Assembly: GCA_010093685.1 (NCBI GenBank)
Contig: MU006218.1
Coordinates: 1,213,766-1,277,765 of the forward strand
DNA length: 64,000 nucleotides
Source of the DNA: Ophiobolus disseminans
Taxonomy: Eukaryota > Ascomycota > Dothideomycetes > Pleosporales > Phaeosphaeriaceae
Direction: 5' to 3'
Shown here: positions 32,801-44,134 of the stretch, piece after piece
Position numbering within the stretch: position 1 is the stretch's first letter
Layout: each line of letters starts with the position of its first letter
The notes under the pieces: model-generated
The model's input: the letters and a program-made list of their open reading frames with translations, nothing else
Databases searched by the model: none
Told to the model about the DNA's origin: nothing
Program-made: the position numbers and the translations under genes

Positions 32801-34243
32801 CGTTGCAAGAAGGATGATGCTCCCTGCGCCGCCACGCTTATCCCCACCGGTAACAAGCCGGATTGCATCGTCACGCGACATTCGAAGCTGTGGAAGACTT
32901 CATCGATTTGGTACCACCGACATGCATCTTCTTAACAAAGGTCGGTCATCATCAGAAGCTGAACATCAGAAGCTGAAGAAGAATGATTCCGTTGCAGGCT
33001 GGTTGGGGGCAGAGTTCGGAGCTCCCCGTCATTGGAGGTTGCGAGTTGCCGGCCACCCGCCGAGTGACAATGCTTTAACCACTCACGCTCGAGGGACGAC
33101 ACCAAGTCGCGATGAACGATTCTACACACCAGTGGCTTTTCCATCATGCTTAGCTATCTGCACATTGTATCGATTATGATAAATGAATGGCCTCACAAAC
33201 AGCTCTGTGGAGCCTGAGTCATCAGCTGGCAAGCTGCAATCTTGACAATGCCCTGAAGATGTGTAACGACCTGCTGCAGCATGCAGCTGGGCAAGTGAAA
33301 TCACCGGTCGCATCATTTTCACAGCCGCTGCGCATGAACGAGGTCTCCTCAAATTGGCCAGAAGCCAGACGACATGGCAACGAATGTCGCTGGATAGGCA
33401 CACCACACCCTCCATAGCTATGTGGAAATACCGCTGAACATGTCACGCGCGGAGAAGTCGAGGAGCAGCGCGAAGAAGCCGTTCCAAAGCTTCGCGAATC
33501 ATATCACGTCGAACGCCTGCTTCACGAGGTTTGCCGTGCTGCCGTCGGCTGCATCGAGCCAGTACAAAGTCGTAAACGATGGAGCGCAACCCCTGCTCGA
33601 ATCCGCCACCTGGTAATCCCGGTCGCTCGTGCATATGTGTACCTGATGTCTTGGCCAGGGTGCGCGCTATGACTAGGGCGGCGCAGAAGGCTGCAGGGGT
33701 GAACGGCATGGTCATTTTTGGGATCGTCGCAAACCAAGCCGGTGGTCCAGCTAGGAGCCGCTTTCTACCTACCTCCTGCGCCTTTCTGCAGCGTAGACCT
33801 CTGTGCCACAACGGCTTTTCTGTCTTTACATTGCACATCCCGCTGTTTAGTACTTTCTTTTTGGTCACTGTAGATGTCTAATCTCGACCGGAATCTCAGT
33901 CTTTCCTTCAACACTCCATACACCCTCCAGGTCTGGACTGGTGCTTAGACGTCACTGCTACTTCTGTTCCTATCCTGCGACACCACACCAAACCTTAAGT
34001 CACGTCTACTACCAGCAGTTTCACCATCGACATAGAGTCTTCGTTATCAATACCACAAAAGAGCTACCCTAGACGCATACACGTACCTCTACAGTGAAAC
34101 CGGGAATTTTCTCGCCGTATCGTTCCTGATCATCAAGAAGACCTACACTATCCACGACTGAGAACCTCGAACACACCAGCCAGACCATTCCATGTTGTGT
34201 CCATCCACAAAGCTCTGAACCGGTTCGAGCTGAAGATCCATCA
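29845..34243. other. Gene-poor block of 4.4 kb
   Basis: No open frame in this stretch has a recognisable domain, signal peptide with support, or conserved motif. Base composition is not strikingly AT-rich, so it does not look like a heavily RIP-mutated transposon. It contains an imperfect 12-base inverted repeat at 30403-30448. The last few hundred bases before 34244 are pyrimidine-rich and are probably the leader and promoter of the receptor-like gene. Non-coding RNA or a lineage-specific gene with many introns cannot be excluded. Confidence 0.4.
30403..30448. repeat. Imperfect inverted repeat (hairpin)
   Basis: Arms GACACCGTAGCG (30403-30414) and CGCTACGGCGTC (30437-30448) pair at 11 of 12 positions around a 22-base loop. 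No coding context. It may be a remnant of a small mobile element or chance. Confidence 0.4.
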
Positions 34244-36027
34244 ATGGCAAACTCGACTTTATCATCACCTCTCCGAGGCTTTTGCCCCGCACCGTTCTAC
34301 GATGCATCCAAATTCGACCTAGGTGGCTGTAAGTTGAACACCTTGGTCTATGCCTGGAACAGTACTGACCATCATAGTCGTCGAAGGGAGATTCTGTGCT
34401 CCCGTTGACAACATTAAGAAGGGCCTCTACTGCTGTCTGCCATGCCCAATGACAGACTTTCTATATCCACCGGGTGAGAAGAGACGGCGCCCGCAAACTA
34501 GAGAGGTCATGCTAATTATCCATCAGAATTTAACACATACTATCGTGTCGCAGAAGCTCTGAATGTTGCCAGTCTTATCTTACTGGTCTTCTTGCTTGTA
34601 TCTTTTCTCGTTCTTCCTGCTGAGAAAACCCGACGACATTATCTGAGCTACTGTTTGATCATCGCTGCTATGATGATGGCCGTAAGTTGTTCGCATTGCA
34701 AGGTCATGCGCCCAAATTAACGCGTTATAGCTTGGCTTCGTTATACCATTGGGAGCAAAGCCCGAGCAGTGCTACAATGAGATAACTCCGAACGACATGT
34801 ACTCTAGCTTGACATGTGCCTTTTCTGGTGCATTTCTCATCTCTGGAGGATTGTCTATCACGGTGTGGAGTAGGTGTTGAACATAAGAACAGACCAGTGA
34901 TTATGCTAATGTCGGCACAGTCTTCATCCGCGCTCTTTCGATGCATCTTCAAATCTGTTGGGATGTCACACCTGGAAAGAAATTCTTCTACTGGGCACAA
35001 GGCCTCGGATGGTCCGTTGCTGCTACGTTCTTTACAATCACGATCACGATCACCGGGGTGTCGTTCAGGTTCGGCGATGTATGCCACGTCAACGCTGCGC
35101 ACTCAATGCAAGATTTCTGGGGCCCATTATTGGCTATTTCTGGCGCCGCCATGGTCATTCAAATTGCAACGTAAGTCCTTCACACAGCCCATGTAATATG
35201 ACTCACTGACAGGTGATGACAGCTTTGGTTACTGTATCAAGGTCTACATCCAAAACATGTTCAGCGACGACAAGACCGAGACGCAAAGCAGCGCCGGCCT
35301 ACCATCATACACAACCAGCTTGCGGACTCGCTCTGCTCGGGCCGTATACCGCAGAGTTCGAAAAGTCCTGTGGCTTCAATGGCGTGGCATTACCGTCGTA
35401 GTCTTCATCCTCGTCGACGTCATTTTCTTCTCGGTTGTTTTCATCTGGCTAAACTCCTTAACAACACATGCCAAGGACAACGTCGAAGAACTCATGCCAT
35501 TCCTACTCTGTCTCATGAAGAGCCCAACTAAGCCAGACCCGTGCTTCCCACTTGGCCAAGATCTTGCTGTCAACGAATCCACCGTCATCGCCATCCTGAT
35601 GATGTTGTCTGTCGCAGGCATTCAGGTGTTCGTTCTGCTGGCTCGAGGAAGTATGTTCGTCGGATGGTTCCAGTTTTTCCGGACCAAGTTCAGCAAGAAC
35701 CGCGAATTCGTGTCACTTGATGCAAAGAACCTCGCCGAAAACAATCAAAACTACGAGCTGAAACACTTCGATAACGAGGTACTGAGGTCGCCCGAGAGCG
35801 CTCTTACGTCGCCCCCTGACATCGCTGGGTATGGCAACTTCCGGTCGGATACACCTGATTATTTTACCAAAGAAACTCAGCAACGCGAATATAAGAGCCC
35901 AACTTTGAGCTTCTCCACCCCACGCCCTCAGTCGCGCGCTGCGACTCATGTGGATTGGGATCCGCGCGCATCACATGCAAGGGGAGGATTAGGGCTGCAC
36001 CCTCCGGAATACGATACAAAAATCTGA
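34244..36027 (+). CDS. Seven-TM receptor-like protein with Cys-rich N-terminus
   Basis: Six exons (34244-34328, 34378-34473, 34527-34681, 34731-34869, 34921-35170, 35223-36027) give 1530 bases, 509 residues. All introns are GT-AG and 48-53 bases. The N-terminal 60 residues hold several cysteines (FCPAPFY, RFCAPVD, LYCCLPCP). Seven hydrophobic segments follow, starting with NVASLILLVFLLVSFLVL. They include TM4 (GWSVAATFFTITITIT), TM6 (GITVVVFILVDVIFFSVVFI) and TM7 (VIAILMMLSVAGIQVFVLLA). The cytoplasmic tail of about 130 residues is Ser/Pro-rich. The layout (Cys-rich head, seven TMs, long tail) resembles fungal GPCR-like proteins distantly related to Frizzled/secretin-type receptors. The ligand is unknown, and the GPCR assignment is inference from topology. 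It is flanked by gene-poor DNA on both sides. Confidence 0.82.
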
Positions 36028-38487
36028 GCGCTGATAGCTCTTGTTCTCTTACCAAAATCACCACCGATATTCGAGAATGTCCGTTCAGAGCTACCTACAT
36101 TGCCGTGTCGTTGTGTCGTTCGCTCCACAATCAATGCTTGAGCATCACGTGGGTTGCACAACGCTCATGCTATCCTATCAGACCTCGCTTTCGATAGTCG
36201 CACGAGCCATCGCCGCACGAGTTGTTGCAGGCCCCGAATAACCGGAGTCCACTTGGACCAATGATGATCCGATGAAACGATACAGTGCTCTACATAACCC
36301 ACGGTTGTGGCAGGCACTGTTATGGCATTGACGATGGACCTACTTCGATCAGCCCCGAGTAATTCTATTCCCAGAGGCTCAATTGCGAGTACCGTGTGTG
36401 CGGAGCCGAACACTGGTGTCGACATTATATCTTACACGAGCTGGCTCCCCTACGAATCGGGCACATTGCGATGTATTGGTGCGACCAAATCATCAGATTC
36501 TGTTATGGGCAGCACTCTTTAGACCCCGATCAGTATTGTCAGATACTTTTCGCACATGGTCCCGTTGCACCCCCCGAGCATGTTTCAGGCGAGCACATCG
36601 GCTTGCATAGAGCCTCGAGTCTCACTGCTTCCAGAAGACTTAGTCACGCGAGAGAAGCTTCACCACTTCAAGGATAATCGCATATCATCCGTTATAGAAA
36701 TCGCGTAGAATATCATCAGGAAGAAAATTTTCGAAACTGAAACTCACGTATACTTGCATCATCAAAGCCCCTGCATCGCCTCCGCATTTCTTCCGTATCG
36801 CTTAACTGTTTTTGCTGTCGCTTACCTGCAAGATCATGAAGCACGACTGCCTTGACGTTGAACTCCTGCACCATTGTCCTATCGCGTTGATTAATCCGTC
36901 AGGGTAGCACTGTGCCATAGTATGGGTAAATGCAGATCATACGACCACCTTGGCAAGAACGACCACTTCGAACATAGGCAGGGAAGTCCTTCGTATAATC
37001 CACAGGGCGCCGGAGAATGTGTGCAATAGGGACCGCGTCCTGTTCCCCAGCTTGGTCCCAAGTTTGTGGGACCGTCAGCAGTCGGGATGCTGACGAGCGA
37101 AACCACGACTCGACGCAACACCTTGAAGACCCACATGCACGCCCGTTATGCAACAAGAAAATTCGATGCAGACGCAGTGCAATTCTACCGCGCTAATGCT
37201 TAAAGCACTCTATACCGCATCGAGGTCCACTTGATCTCCTCCGTACCAGTCGCCCAAGTGCCACTACTCCACACTCTCAACAATGCTTTCCACCAGCGCT
37301 CCTACACACACGGGCATGTAAGATCCGGGACCTGGGGTAAATTGTCACCTCACCAAATCCTTCAGGACGCCAGCCAAGCCGCTCGCGCGATCCCACCTCT
37401 TGGTTTCCGGACACCACAACAGATCCTCCGCCTTCCAGAAACGCCCTACCGCCCGCTACATTGTCAGCGCGGAGTAACAAGGTATTAAGGGCAATTCATC
37501 CGTGGCGCGCTAGCGCCCTGGCAACATCGACATCCTTACTCGATAGTGCGCTAGCACGCATTCATAACGGCATGTCCGCAGCTTCGGTTACGGTTGAGGC
37601 ATGCAGGAACAAGTATCTGGGCTAAATTTCCCGCGCAAGTAGCGCAGAAGTGTGTGGAAGAACATGGGTGCTGGGTGGCACGGCTCCAAGCAATGAGTAC
37701 TTCATTTTTCTAATTATGTGTAGGGCTAGCTAGGGTCGGGGATGGGCTGGCAAGCGAAATGGAGCATGCACGCGGTATTTCATTTACATACAGTAGGGTG
37801 AGAACTTCCGAGGGAGGTTACTGGACGCTATAACGGCCCGCAAGTGCAAACGGTCAGAGGAACGGGGGTTCGCGACAGCCACCGGTCTGCGAGGACGGCT
37901 CGCGTGGGTGTGAGGGCGGGAGAATCATCAGCCAGCCATCAGCGCAGTCGCGACGAGGGTTTTGTTCGGCGAGGTGAAGGTGCTGCAGGCAGCGAATGGT
38001 TAGGTGCCGGTCCGTTACAGGGGAGGACCTGAGCTCGCGATGTACAGTCGTCGGGCGAAATCGGTACCTCATGTCGGGGCAGGCAAACATCCTCGGAACG
38101 AGTATTTTCAGGCGAGGTTCTGAGAGAATATTCACCGCTCGCTGCGGGGTGAATCACACATAGTGTCCGGACACATGCTGGCTGTGGGTGGAAACGCGGG
38201 AGTGGAGTGATACCGAGGTCCTGGGTACTGAAGTCGTTTGTGGGCTGAATGTGGGCAATGGCATGGAACACCCTGGATAGCGACGTGGGGAGTAGGTGTA
38301 ACCAGCGGATGACGGTATCGATTGTGAATGCTAGACTGATGTACTCAGCTGCAAGACAGCAAGTCCCTGATGAAAGCCCTCGAGCGGTGTCACGATTGTC
38401 CTTCGCATTCACGATAGTTGTCTGTGCGAGAATCAGGACATCACTTGCAGCAATTACATGTGAAAGTATGTTTCTCGTAGCGTTCTA
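36028..38487. other. Gene-poor block of 2.5 kb
   Basis: No open frame here shows a recognisable domain. The right part (37850-38480) is overlapped by frames antisense to one another, with no cue for either. Nothing can be annotated with support. Confidence 0.4.
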
Positions 38488-38913
38488 TCAAAGTCTTCCA
38501 TGTCCACGCCGTCTAACCGCCTTCTCAGGCTCTCTCGGCATAACCAAAATTTTTCCACTGCTTCTCCTACCACCATCTCGCAACTCACTATTTTCCTTAT
38601 CCACCAGCTTCATCTCCCCCTCCTCCGCTCCACCCCTTTCGTTCGTCACCCTTCCACCTTGGGCCTCAACATCCCTCTCCCACTCCCTCGCAGCAGGTGT
38701 CTCCAACTCCACAGTGCTCCTAAACTTGTTCGTCTTCCTCCTGCGCACAGCAACGCAGCAACACACCAAGACTAAGCATGCTATGACGATGGCGATGACG
38801 ATAGCGATGGTGGTGCCCGTATTGCAGCTCAAGTCGCAGTCCTTGCCGGTGTATGTGACTGCAGGTCCGGTGTCTTCGGTGGTGCCGGGTGCTCCGCCTC
38901 GTCCACTGGGCAT
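38488..38913 (-). CDS. Single-pass membrane protein, N-terminus uncertain
   Basis: The open frame runs from at least 38913 (first ATG, MPSGRGGAPG) to 38488, 141 residues. It continues upstream without ATG through a Ser/Thr-rich stretch to about 39060, so an upstream exon is possible. One strong TM helix (TTIAIVIAIVIACLVLVCCC) is followed by a basic stop-transfer (VRRRKTNK) and a charged cytoplasmic tail with many Glu/Arg (EREDVEA-like pattern). Topology suggests a type I or III plasma-membrane protein. The adjacent gene at 39325 has a similar plan: a Ser/Thr/Pro-rich outside, one TM, then a short tail. Proteins of this plan in fungi include wall-stress sensors, but neither a WSC domain nor a signal peptide is visible. 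Low confidence in the exact start. Confidence 0.5.
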   Translation of the reverse strand: MPSGRGGAPGTTEDTGPAVTYTGKDCDLSCNTGTTIAIVIAIVIACLVLVCCCVAVRRRKTNKFRSTVELETPAAREWERDVEAQGGRVTNERGGAEEGEMKLVDKENSELRDGGRRSSGKILVMPREPEKAVRRRGHGRL

Positions 38914-39324
38914 GGCTAATATTTGTTTCGCCGCTGAGTTTGATGATGAGTTGGTGTGATACAAAGTTGGGTTTGATGTTGAAGTTGACCTCGCCCGGTG
39001 TTGGGTTTTGCTGGTGGGTATTTTCGACAACGATTTGGAGACGAAGAAGCAGATTCGCAATGCAACACCTCGAAAGGCGTAACCACCTGCGTCTTATATC
39101 TCTTTTCTCATAGGCGCAAGCATGTTTCGACACGCAAATCTGCCTGACCTCGACGTTCGTGCTGCATAGCCACACGCAGGCACAGCCTGACTCCACCACG
39201 CCGGAAAAGGTCAGCGCCTGGCGATTGGTCGGCTCGTAGAACATCGTGACTTGGAAGCCCTGACCAGTTTTCTTCTTGATTTTATTGTTGGGGTCAGTAA
39301 GCCATCTCATCCCCCCTCCTCTCT
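38914..39324. other. Region upstream of the membrane protein gene, possible unrecognised exon
   Basis: An open minus-strand frame here contains several cysteines (SGCACVWLC). It could be part of an upstream exon of the 38488 gene, but I find no convincing splice pair joining it. Otherwise it is the promoter and 5' leader. Confidence 0.35.
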
Positions 39325-40191
39325 TCACTTCCTCTCCGCCGGCAACTCAACCCTCATATTCCACCTGCCCTCCAACTCCTGCGCCGCATACCCGCCCGGC
39401 GGCCCATTCTGCGCATACGCAACTTCCGGATAATTTTCGTAGTTGTGTGACGACTCTGGAGTGCCATGCGCCGTTTCTATGGCACTTGTTTTCGTCTTAG
39501 GGTGTCTGCGTCGAATCCAAAATATCGCGACAACCACGATACCTAAGATCGCAAGACCGCCTACCATGCCTCCGACGATGGCGCCGATGTTGGTGCTGCT
39601 GCCTGAACTTGGGGTGGAGGTGGAGGTTGGAGTGGAGGAGGATATACGGGATGAAGTTGGGGAAGATGAGAATGTGCCAGAAGATAGGGATCTGCCGTCG
39701 CCTAGGTTGTCAAGTCAATACGCTTGTACCCATAACGATAGCAGAATTCACATACCCGTGGTAGTACTCGACCGCGTCGACCGTGATTGATTATTAATCA
39801 CAACCGTCGTACTCGCATTCGCAGACACGACCACCGTCCTTGTAGCACTCACGTCGCTCCCAGTACCGGGCAGGAGCAAAGTATGAATCCCCGGCCCTAT
39901 CGCAGGAATGTCGACGAAAGACGGCTGCGAGGTCACGACGGCAGGTTGCGCGGGCGTTGCAAGAGCGGAAGAAGGTTGAGGGGTGCTGAGGGGCGCCTGT
40001 ATCACTCCATCTGATATCTGGGTGATTGGGCGGGCCATGGTGATAGTGGCAAACAGCTGTGGATTACGGGGGCAGTGAATTGGAGAAGAGTTGGGCACAT
40101 CGGTGCGCGCGACGAGGCTGGAGGATGCTTGATTACGTCCTACCTCGTGCCTTTCCGTCCCCAATGACTGGTTGGCGAATCTGGACGCCAT
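39325..40191 (-). CDS. Single-pass membrane protein with Ser/Thr/Pro-rich ectodomain
   Basis: Two exons (40191-39756 and 39701-39325; intron 39755-39702, GTATGT to CTAG) give 813 bases, 270 residues. The ectodomain is rich in Ser, Thr, Pro and Val (TPQPSSALATPAQPAVVTSQ) and likely O-mannosylated. The splice joins TTG to DGRSLSSGTF and continues the Ser/Thr run. The TM helix reads IGAIVGGMVGGLAILGIVVV and is followed by FWIRRRHPK and a 60-residue tail. No signal peptide is seen at the N-terminus, so the start may be wrong or the protein may be inserted by its TM alone. GxxxG-type motifs in the TM suggest helix packing. Fungal proteins of this shape are often surface sensors; I infer no specific function. 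Confidence 0.62.
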
Positions 40192-40436
40192 AAAGCACGT
40201 TTACTCAGCCCCGCTCGATTTCAGCCTCGTTCTAGAGCAACGCCCGAGGTCTGGATCTCAGACAAGATGTGTGCTTCAGATCTGGTATTGTGACGGGATC
40301 AGAACTCAGTCCACGTATGTATAAACATACTGGATCAAAATGTTTCTTGCCTTCATTTAGGTTGATGGGTGTTAGTCTTTTCGTGCTCCACGTATAAGGC
40401 AAATTCCTCTACATCTCCCTTCACCACCTCCATTTA

Positions 40437-42245
40437 CTAATACCCCCTCCCCCGATCAACCTCATTCACCAACTTCCCCCCACTCCTCTCCCTCCGAATA
40501 TTCTCCCTCAACACCTCAAACGCCCGCTCAGCATACACATCCGTGCTGCCACTTACATGCGGCGTAATGAGCACATTCGGCGCCGTCCACAGCGGGTCAT
40601 CAGCAGGCAGCGGCTCAGGATCCGTTACATCGAGGGCCGCGCCGCTGATGAGGCCGTCATGGAGAGCCTTGACGAGGGCGGGTTGGTCGATGACTTGGCC
40701 GCGGGCGATGTTGGCGACGTAGGTTCCGCGCGGGTTGGATTTGTGGAGGGTTTCGAATTCGGGGATGGAGAGGAAGTGGGTTGTCGTTTTTCTGGGGTTG
40801 GGTTAGTACTTGTATACTATATGTATGGATTGGGTACGCACGTCAATGGTACTGCGATGACTAGCAGATCGATCTCTTGTTTCAGGAATTCATGCACATC
40901 TTCTTTTGCAGTACCGCTGTACCATGCACTTGGGAACTCGCCATTTGGATCACCAGTTCCAGGCACGATGTACCCATTGTCTTCCTTTGATTCTGGGGTT
41001 TTGCGGGGTGATGCCGTGTACGCAATGACGTCCATGCCCATGGCCTTCGCCACACGAGCGACTACACATATTGGTCAGCTTCCAATCTCCACACTTCTTC
41101 AACTATAGCAAGCGAGCCAGAACCGAGGAGGCCGTCAAATGATGGCATTGCATCGGAAGCATCCTCCAAAAGGAAGGAGGTCCGCTTTCCCAAAAATGTG
41201 GAGATTTTGGGGCCGCAAATGTGGCGCTGGTGAAGGATTGCGCCGGCTGCATGAGCCGCTTACAGGATTCGCGAACGTGCCGAAAGGACATTGCGCGACG
41301 TTGGAGGCTGGCTGTCAGAAATCGTGTGGCGTTGAAGAACGAAATTGTGGTGGATCCTCCCGTGCGTGAGACGGCATAACGTCCGGGATATTGCAGGTGT
41401 TGTTCCGGGATCTAATGTTCGGTTGTAGGTGTGTGGCGAACTCCATAAGATCGTGAAGTGGAGGAGTTTGCGAACTTCCGAGGTCCAGCGGGAAAGGACG
41501 TGTGGTTTGGAGAGGTTCAGACTTACCTTGTCGTCCGATTGAGCCGTAGCCAAGAATGCCCACCCGCTTGCCCACGCGGTCACTCACACCCATCCCCACT
41601 TTCTGCGCCCACTTCTTCTCTTTCTGCAGATCGTATAGCCTCGGAAAGTTGTGACTATGCACCAGATCCATCATGATGACCTAGACAGCGTAGGCGAAAG
41701 TTAGTAATTGTCTCACACAAAGTTAGAATATGCAGTATCTCACCCATTCGGCAATCTGCGGACCATGCACACCATTAGCCGAACATAGCGGAATCTTAGA
41801 GTCGGTATAAATTGGATGTTGAGCGATGTGGTTCGTGCCTGCGGAGAAGAACTGTATGAGTTTCGTCTTAGGAAGAGCCTTGGCTGAAGACGGAAGCCAG
41901 AATAGTGTTGCAAAGTACTTTGCGCGGGCGAGGATGTCTGGTTCATTGTTAATTTACTGTAATTCAAAGGGCCGGGCATGTATGGATGCACCAGTACCAT
42001 AACATCGGGATTCTGGGTAGTTGCACAACAATTTGTCTCGAATGGTGGTGTATACCTTCAGGAACATCAAGCTTCTTTCCTTGCTCGGAGTGATAGTACT
42101 TGACTTCAAAGTCTTTGAATTCTTCTTTTAAGCCATCAATGCCTTTTCGCGCACCTTCCTCCGGCCACGGTAGTGTGCAGAGGACAAGCTCTTTCTTATC
42201 CGAGTCTTTGGATGGTACTTCTGGTCCGCCGCCCATGATGACCAT
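40437..42245 (-). CDS. D-isomer-specific 2-hydroxyacid dehydrogenase
   Basis: Five exons (42245-42056, 41937-41744, 41680-41527, 41061-40842, 40791-40437) give 1113 bases, 370 residues, normal for the family. The Rossmann nucleotide motif is split by an intron: GILGYGSIGRQ then VARVAKAMGMDVIAY. The catalytic region shows NIARGQVIDQPALVKAL (Arg), DPEPLP (Glu) and ITPHVSG (His). The family reduces 2-keto acids to D-2-hydroxy acids with NAD(P)H; substrates include glyoxylate, hydroxypyruvate and others, and the exact one cannot be read from sequence. Three introns are 50-118 bases but the intron between exons 3 and 4 (41526-41062) is 465 bases, far above the local norm. Two ATGs lie at 42245 and 42236; I chose the first. 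Codirectional with the CitE-like gene. Confidence 0.88.
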
Positions 42246-42805
42246 GATAGGGCGTGATTGATTGGGTGTGAAGTAGGATCGTCGCACTGGATGCAGATGG
42301 GTTCGTGAATTGGTTTGATGGATTTCAAATAATGGTAAAATGGTATATCCCTTGTTGAACCTCGGAGAGTTTTCTACAGTTGTTACTTGCCAGTGTTGGG
42401 GATGTCGTTGGTAGGCTAAATAGTGGGGCAGCTAACGACTTTAGACGGATATGTGACGTGCTTTATTTCTCTCACCTTTATCTCCACGCGGCGTCCACAC
42501 GCTTTAAGATTTGTGGACAACAATTGGATGTGATGCTTGAACTAGCTGTAGTGAGAAACGCCTTCAAAATAGAGAGTCGCGGGATTAGTAAATGTCGGCC
42601 TTTATTAGTCTTATCAATCCGTTTATATCCGTGTAGCATACAACGACGGCAGGACGTACAACCGAATCTCACCTGAAATGCTGCTGTACTGCAACACCAT
42701 GGTTTGTCCGTTTTATTATCTCATATAAACCAATACCTTTGTTACACTGTACACACTTCATTCGTAAACTTCCGTCCATAGTATGTCTACATTCATTCTA
42801 CAGAC
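42246..42805. other. Intergenic region, no gene seen
   Basis: These 560 bases lie between the dehydrogenase start and the CitE-like stop codon. They should carry the dehydrogenase promoter. No recognisable feature. Confidence 0.45.
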
Positions 42806-43866
42806 CTACTCCGGTTCCTGACCCTTCCACTCCTCCCTCACAGCCCCAACATCAATCCCACAAAGCTCCGCATGCCTCAACACCGCCTGCGCCTTCTTAA
42901 CAACCGGTACATCAATCATCTTCCCATCCAGCGTCCACGCACCCCGCCCAGCTTTACTCGCCTTCTCATCCGCAACAACAATCCTTACCGCCAAGCTAAC
43001 CTCATGTTCCGCAGGACTAAACGCCTTATGACACACCGCCACCTGGCTCGGATGTATGCACTGCTTGCCATTGAAGCCCATGCCCTTGCCATTCAGACAC
43101 TCTTCCTCCAGCGTCTTGAGCCCTTGTTCGCCTTTGTAGCTCGTGCAGACGAGGTCGATTGTAGACGGCAGCTCTGCGGCGCGGGCGGCTGTTGCGATTG
43201 CGGAGCGTGCGTAGAGGAATTCGGTGAGTGAGGGCGTGCGGGTGAGGGACATGTCTTTTGCGAAGTCTTCGGCGGCGAAGACGAGGCCGGAGAGGTAGGG
43301 CGATGCGCCGCATATGGAGGGGAGGTTCTGGATGGCTTTGGCCGACTCGATGAGGGCTATGATGCGGATTGGCTCCCTGTTTCCGGCTTTGCTGCTGCTT
43401 GGGTGGCGATCTGGGAGGAGGTGCCGTATGACGTCTGTTACGAAGTGTAGGTCTGCAGCGCTTTCACACTTGGGTAGCATGATGGCATCCAGGTGCTCGC
43501 CTTTGAGTACTTCCGTCAAGTCTTCCAGAGCTAAGCCGGTGTCTACACTGTTTATCCGGACGCACATCTCCTTGATGCCACTAGGTCGTTGCTTGTTCAG
43601 GACGTCGCGGAGGTTCAATCGTGCTTCAGACTTCATGTGCGGCGCGACGCTGTCTTCGAGGTCGTAGGTGACATTGTCGGCATGCATGGCGAATGACTTT
43701 TCGAGCATCTTCTTGGAGGAGCTTGGGACTACATAGTCGAATATTAGCTGCCAAATCTGGCGCGATGTGAAAGTCGTTCAAGCTGGAGTGGTGTAGGAGA
43801 AGGTTTGGGTGTAGGACAGGTGGATATACCGTACATGCACGCCCTCCGAATGATAGGGGCCGCCAT
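42806..43866 (-). CDS. CitE/CLYBL-like HpcH/HpaI-fold lyase
   Basis: Two exons (43866-43830 and 43728-42806; intron 43829-43729, GTATAT to GTAG) give 960 bases, 319 residues. The first exon codes only 12 residues and the first base of the 13th codon; it is needed to make MAAPIIRRACMYVPSSSKKM, the expected N-terminus. Family marks are DNVTYDLEDSVAPHMK (metal-binding Asp/Glu), CVRINSVDTG, IMLPKCESAADL, LIESAKAI, FAAEDFAKDM and GKQCIHPSQV. This group of TIM-barrel enzymes cleaves or forms acyl-CoA carbon bonds; the eukaryotic CLYBL member acts on citramalyl-CoA in mitochondria. No clear mitochondrial presequence is seen, so location is open. It is divergent from tvp23, with 268 bases between starts. 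Confidence 0.87.
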
Positions 43867-44134
43867 CTCGACTTCTCAGCAACTCTCACACAGATACCAA
43901 AATTCCAGGACGTGTAGGACGCTCTATCAATCCCACTCGCCAATCCCCATAGCCTACATTAAACCTCGGGCGCCATAGCCTATGACGTGCGGGGAAGCAA
44001 GCTGCGACCAGAGAGCTCCGCAAACGCCGACTCGCCGGCGCGTTCTTGAACCCTGACCATTGCAACCACAAATGCCACGCAGCACGTGAAGCTCACTTTC
44101 CCACCACCGCTCCCACGCCGCCTATCGCAACACC

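Noticed and set aside
33443..33868. 141-codon minus-strand open frame
   Set aside because: No recognisable domain or conserved motif. Composition is basic and low in hydrophobic periodicity.
38249..38959. 236-codon plus-strand open frame
   Set aside because: It is antisense to the single-pass membrane protein, whose TM helix and basic stop-transfer are far more protein-like.
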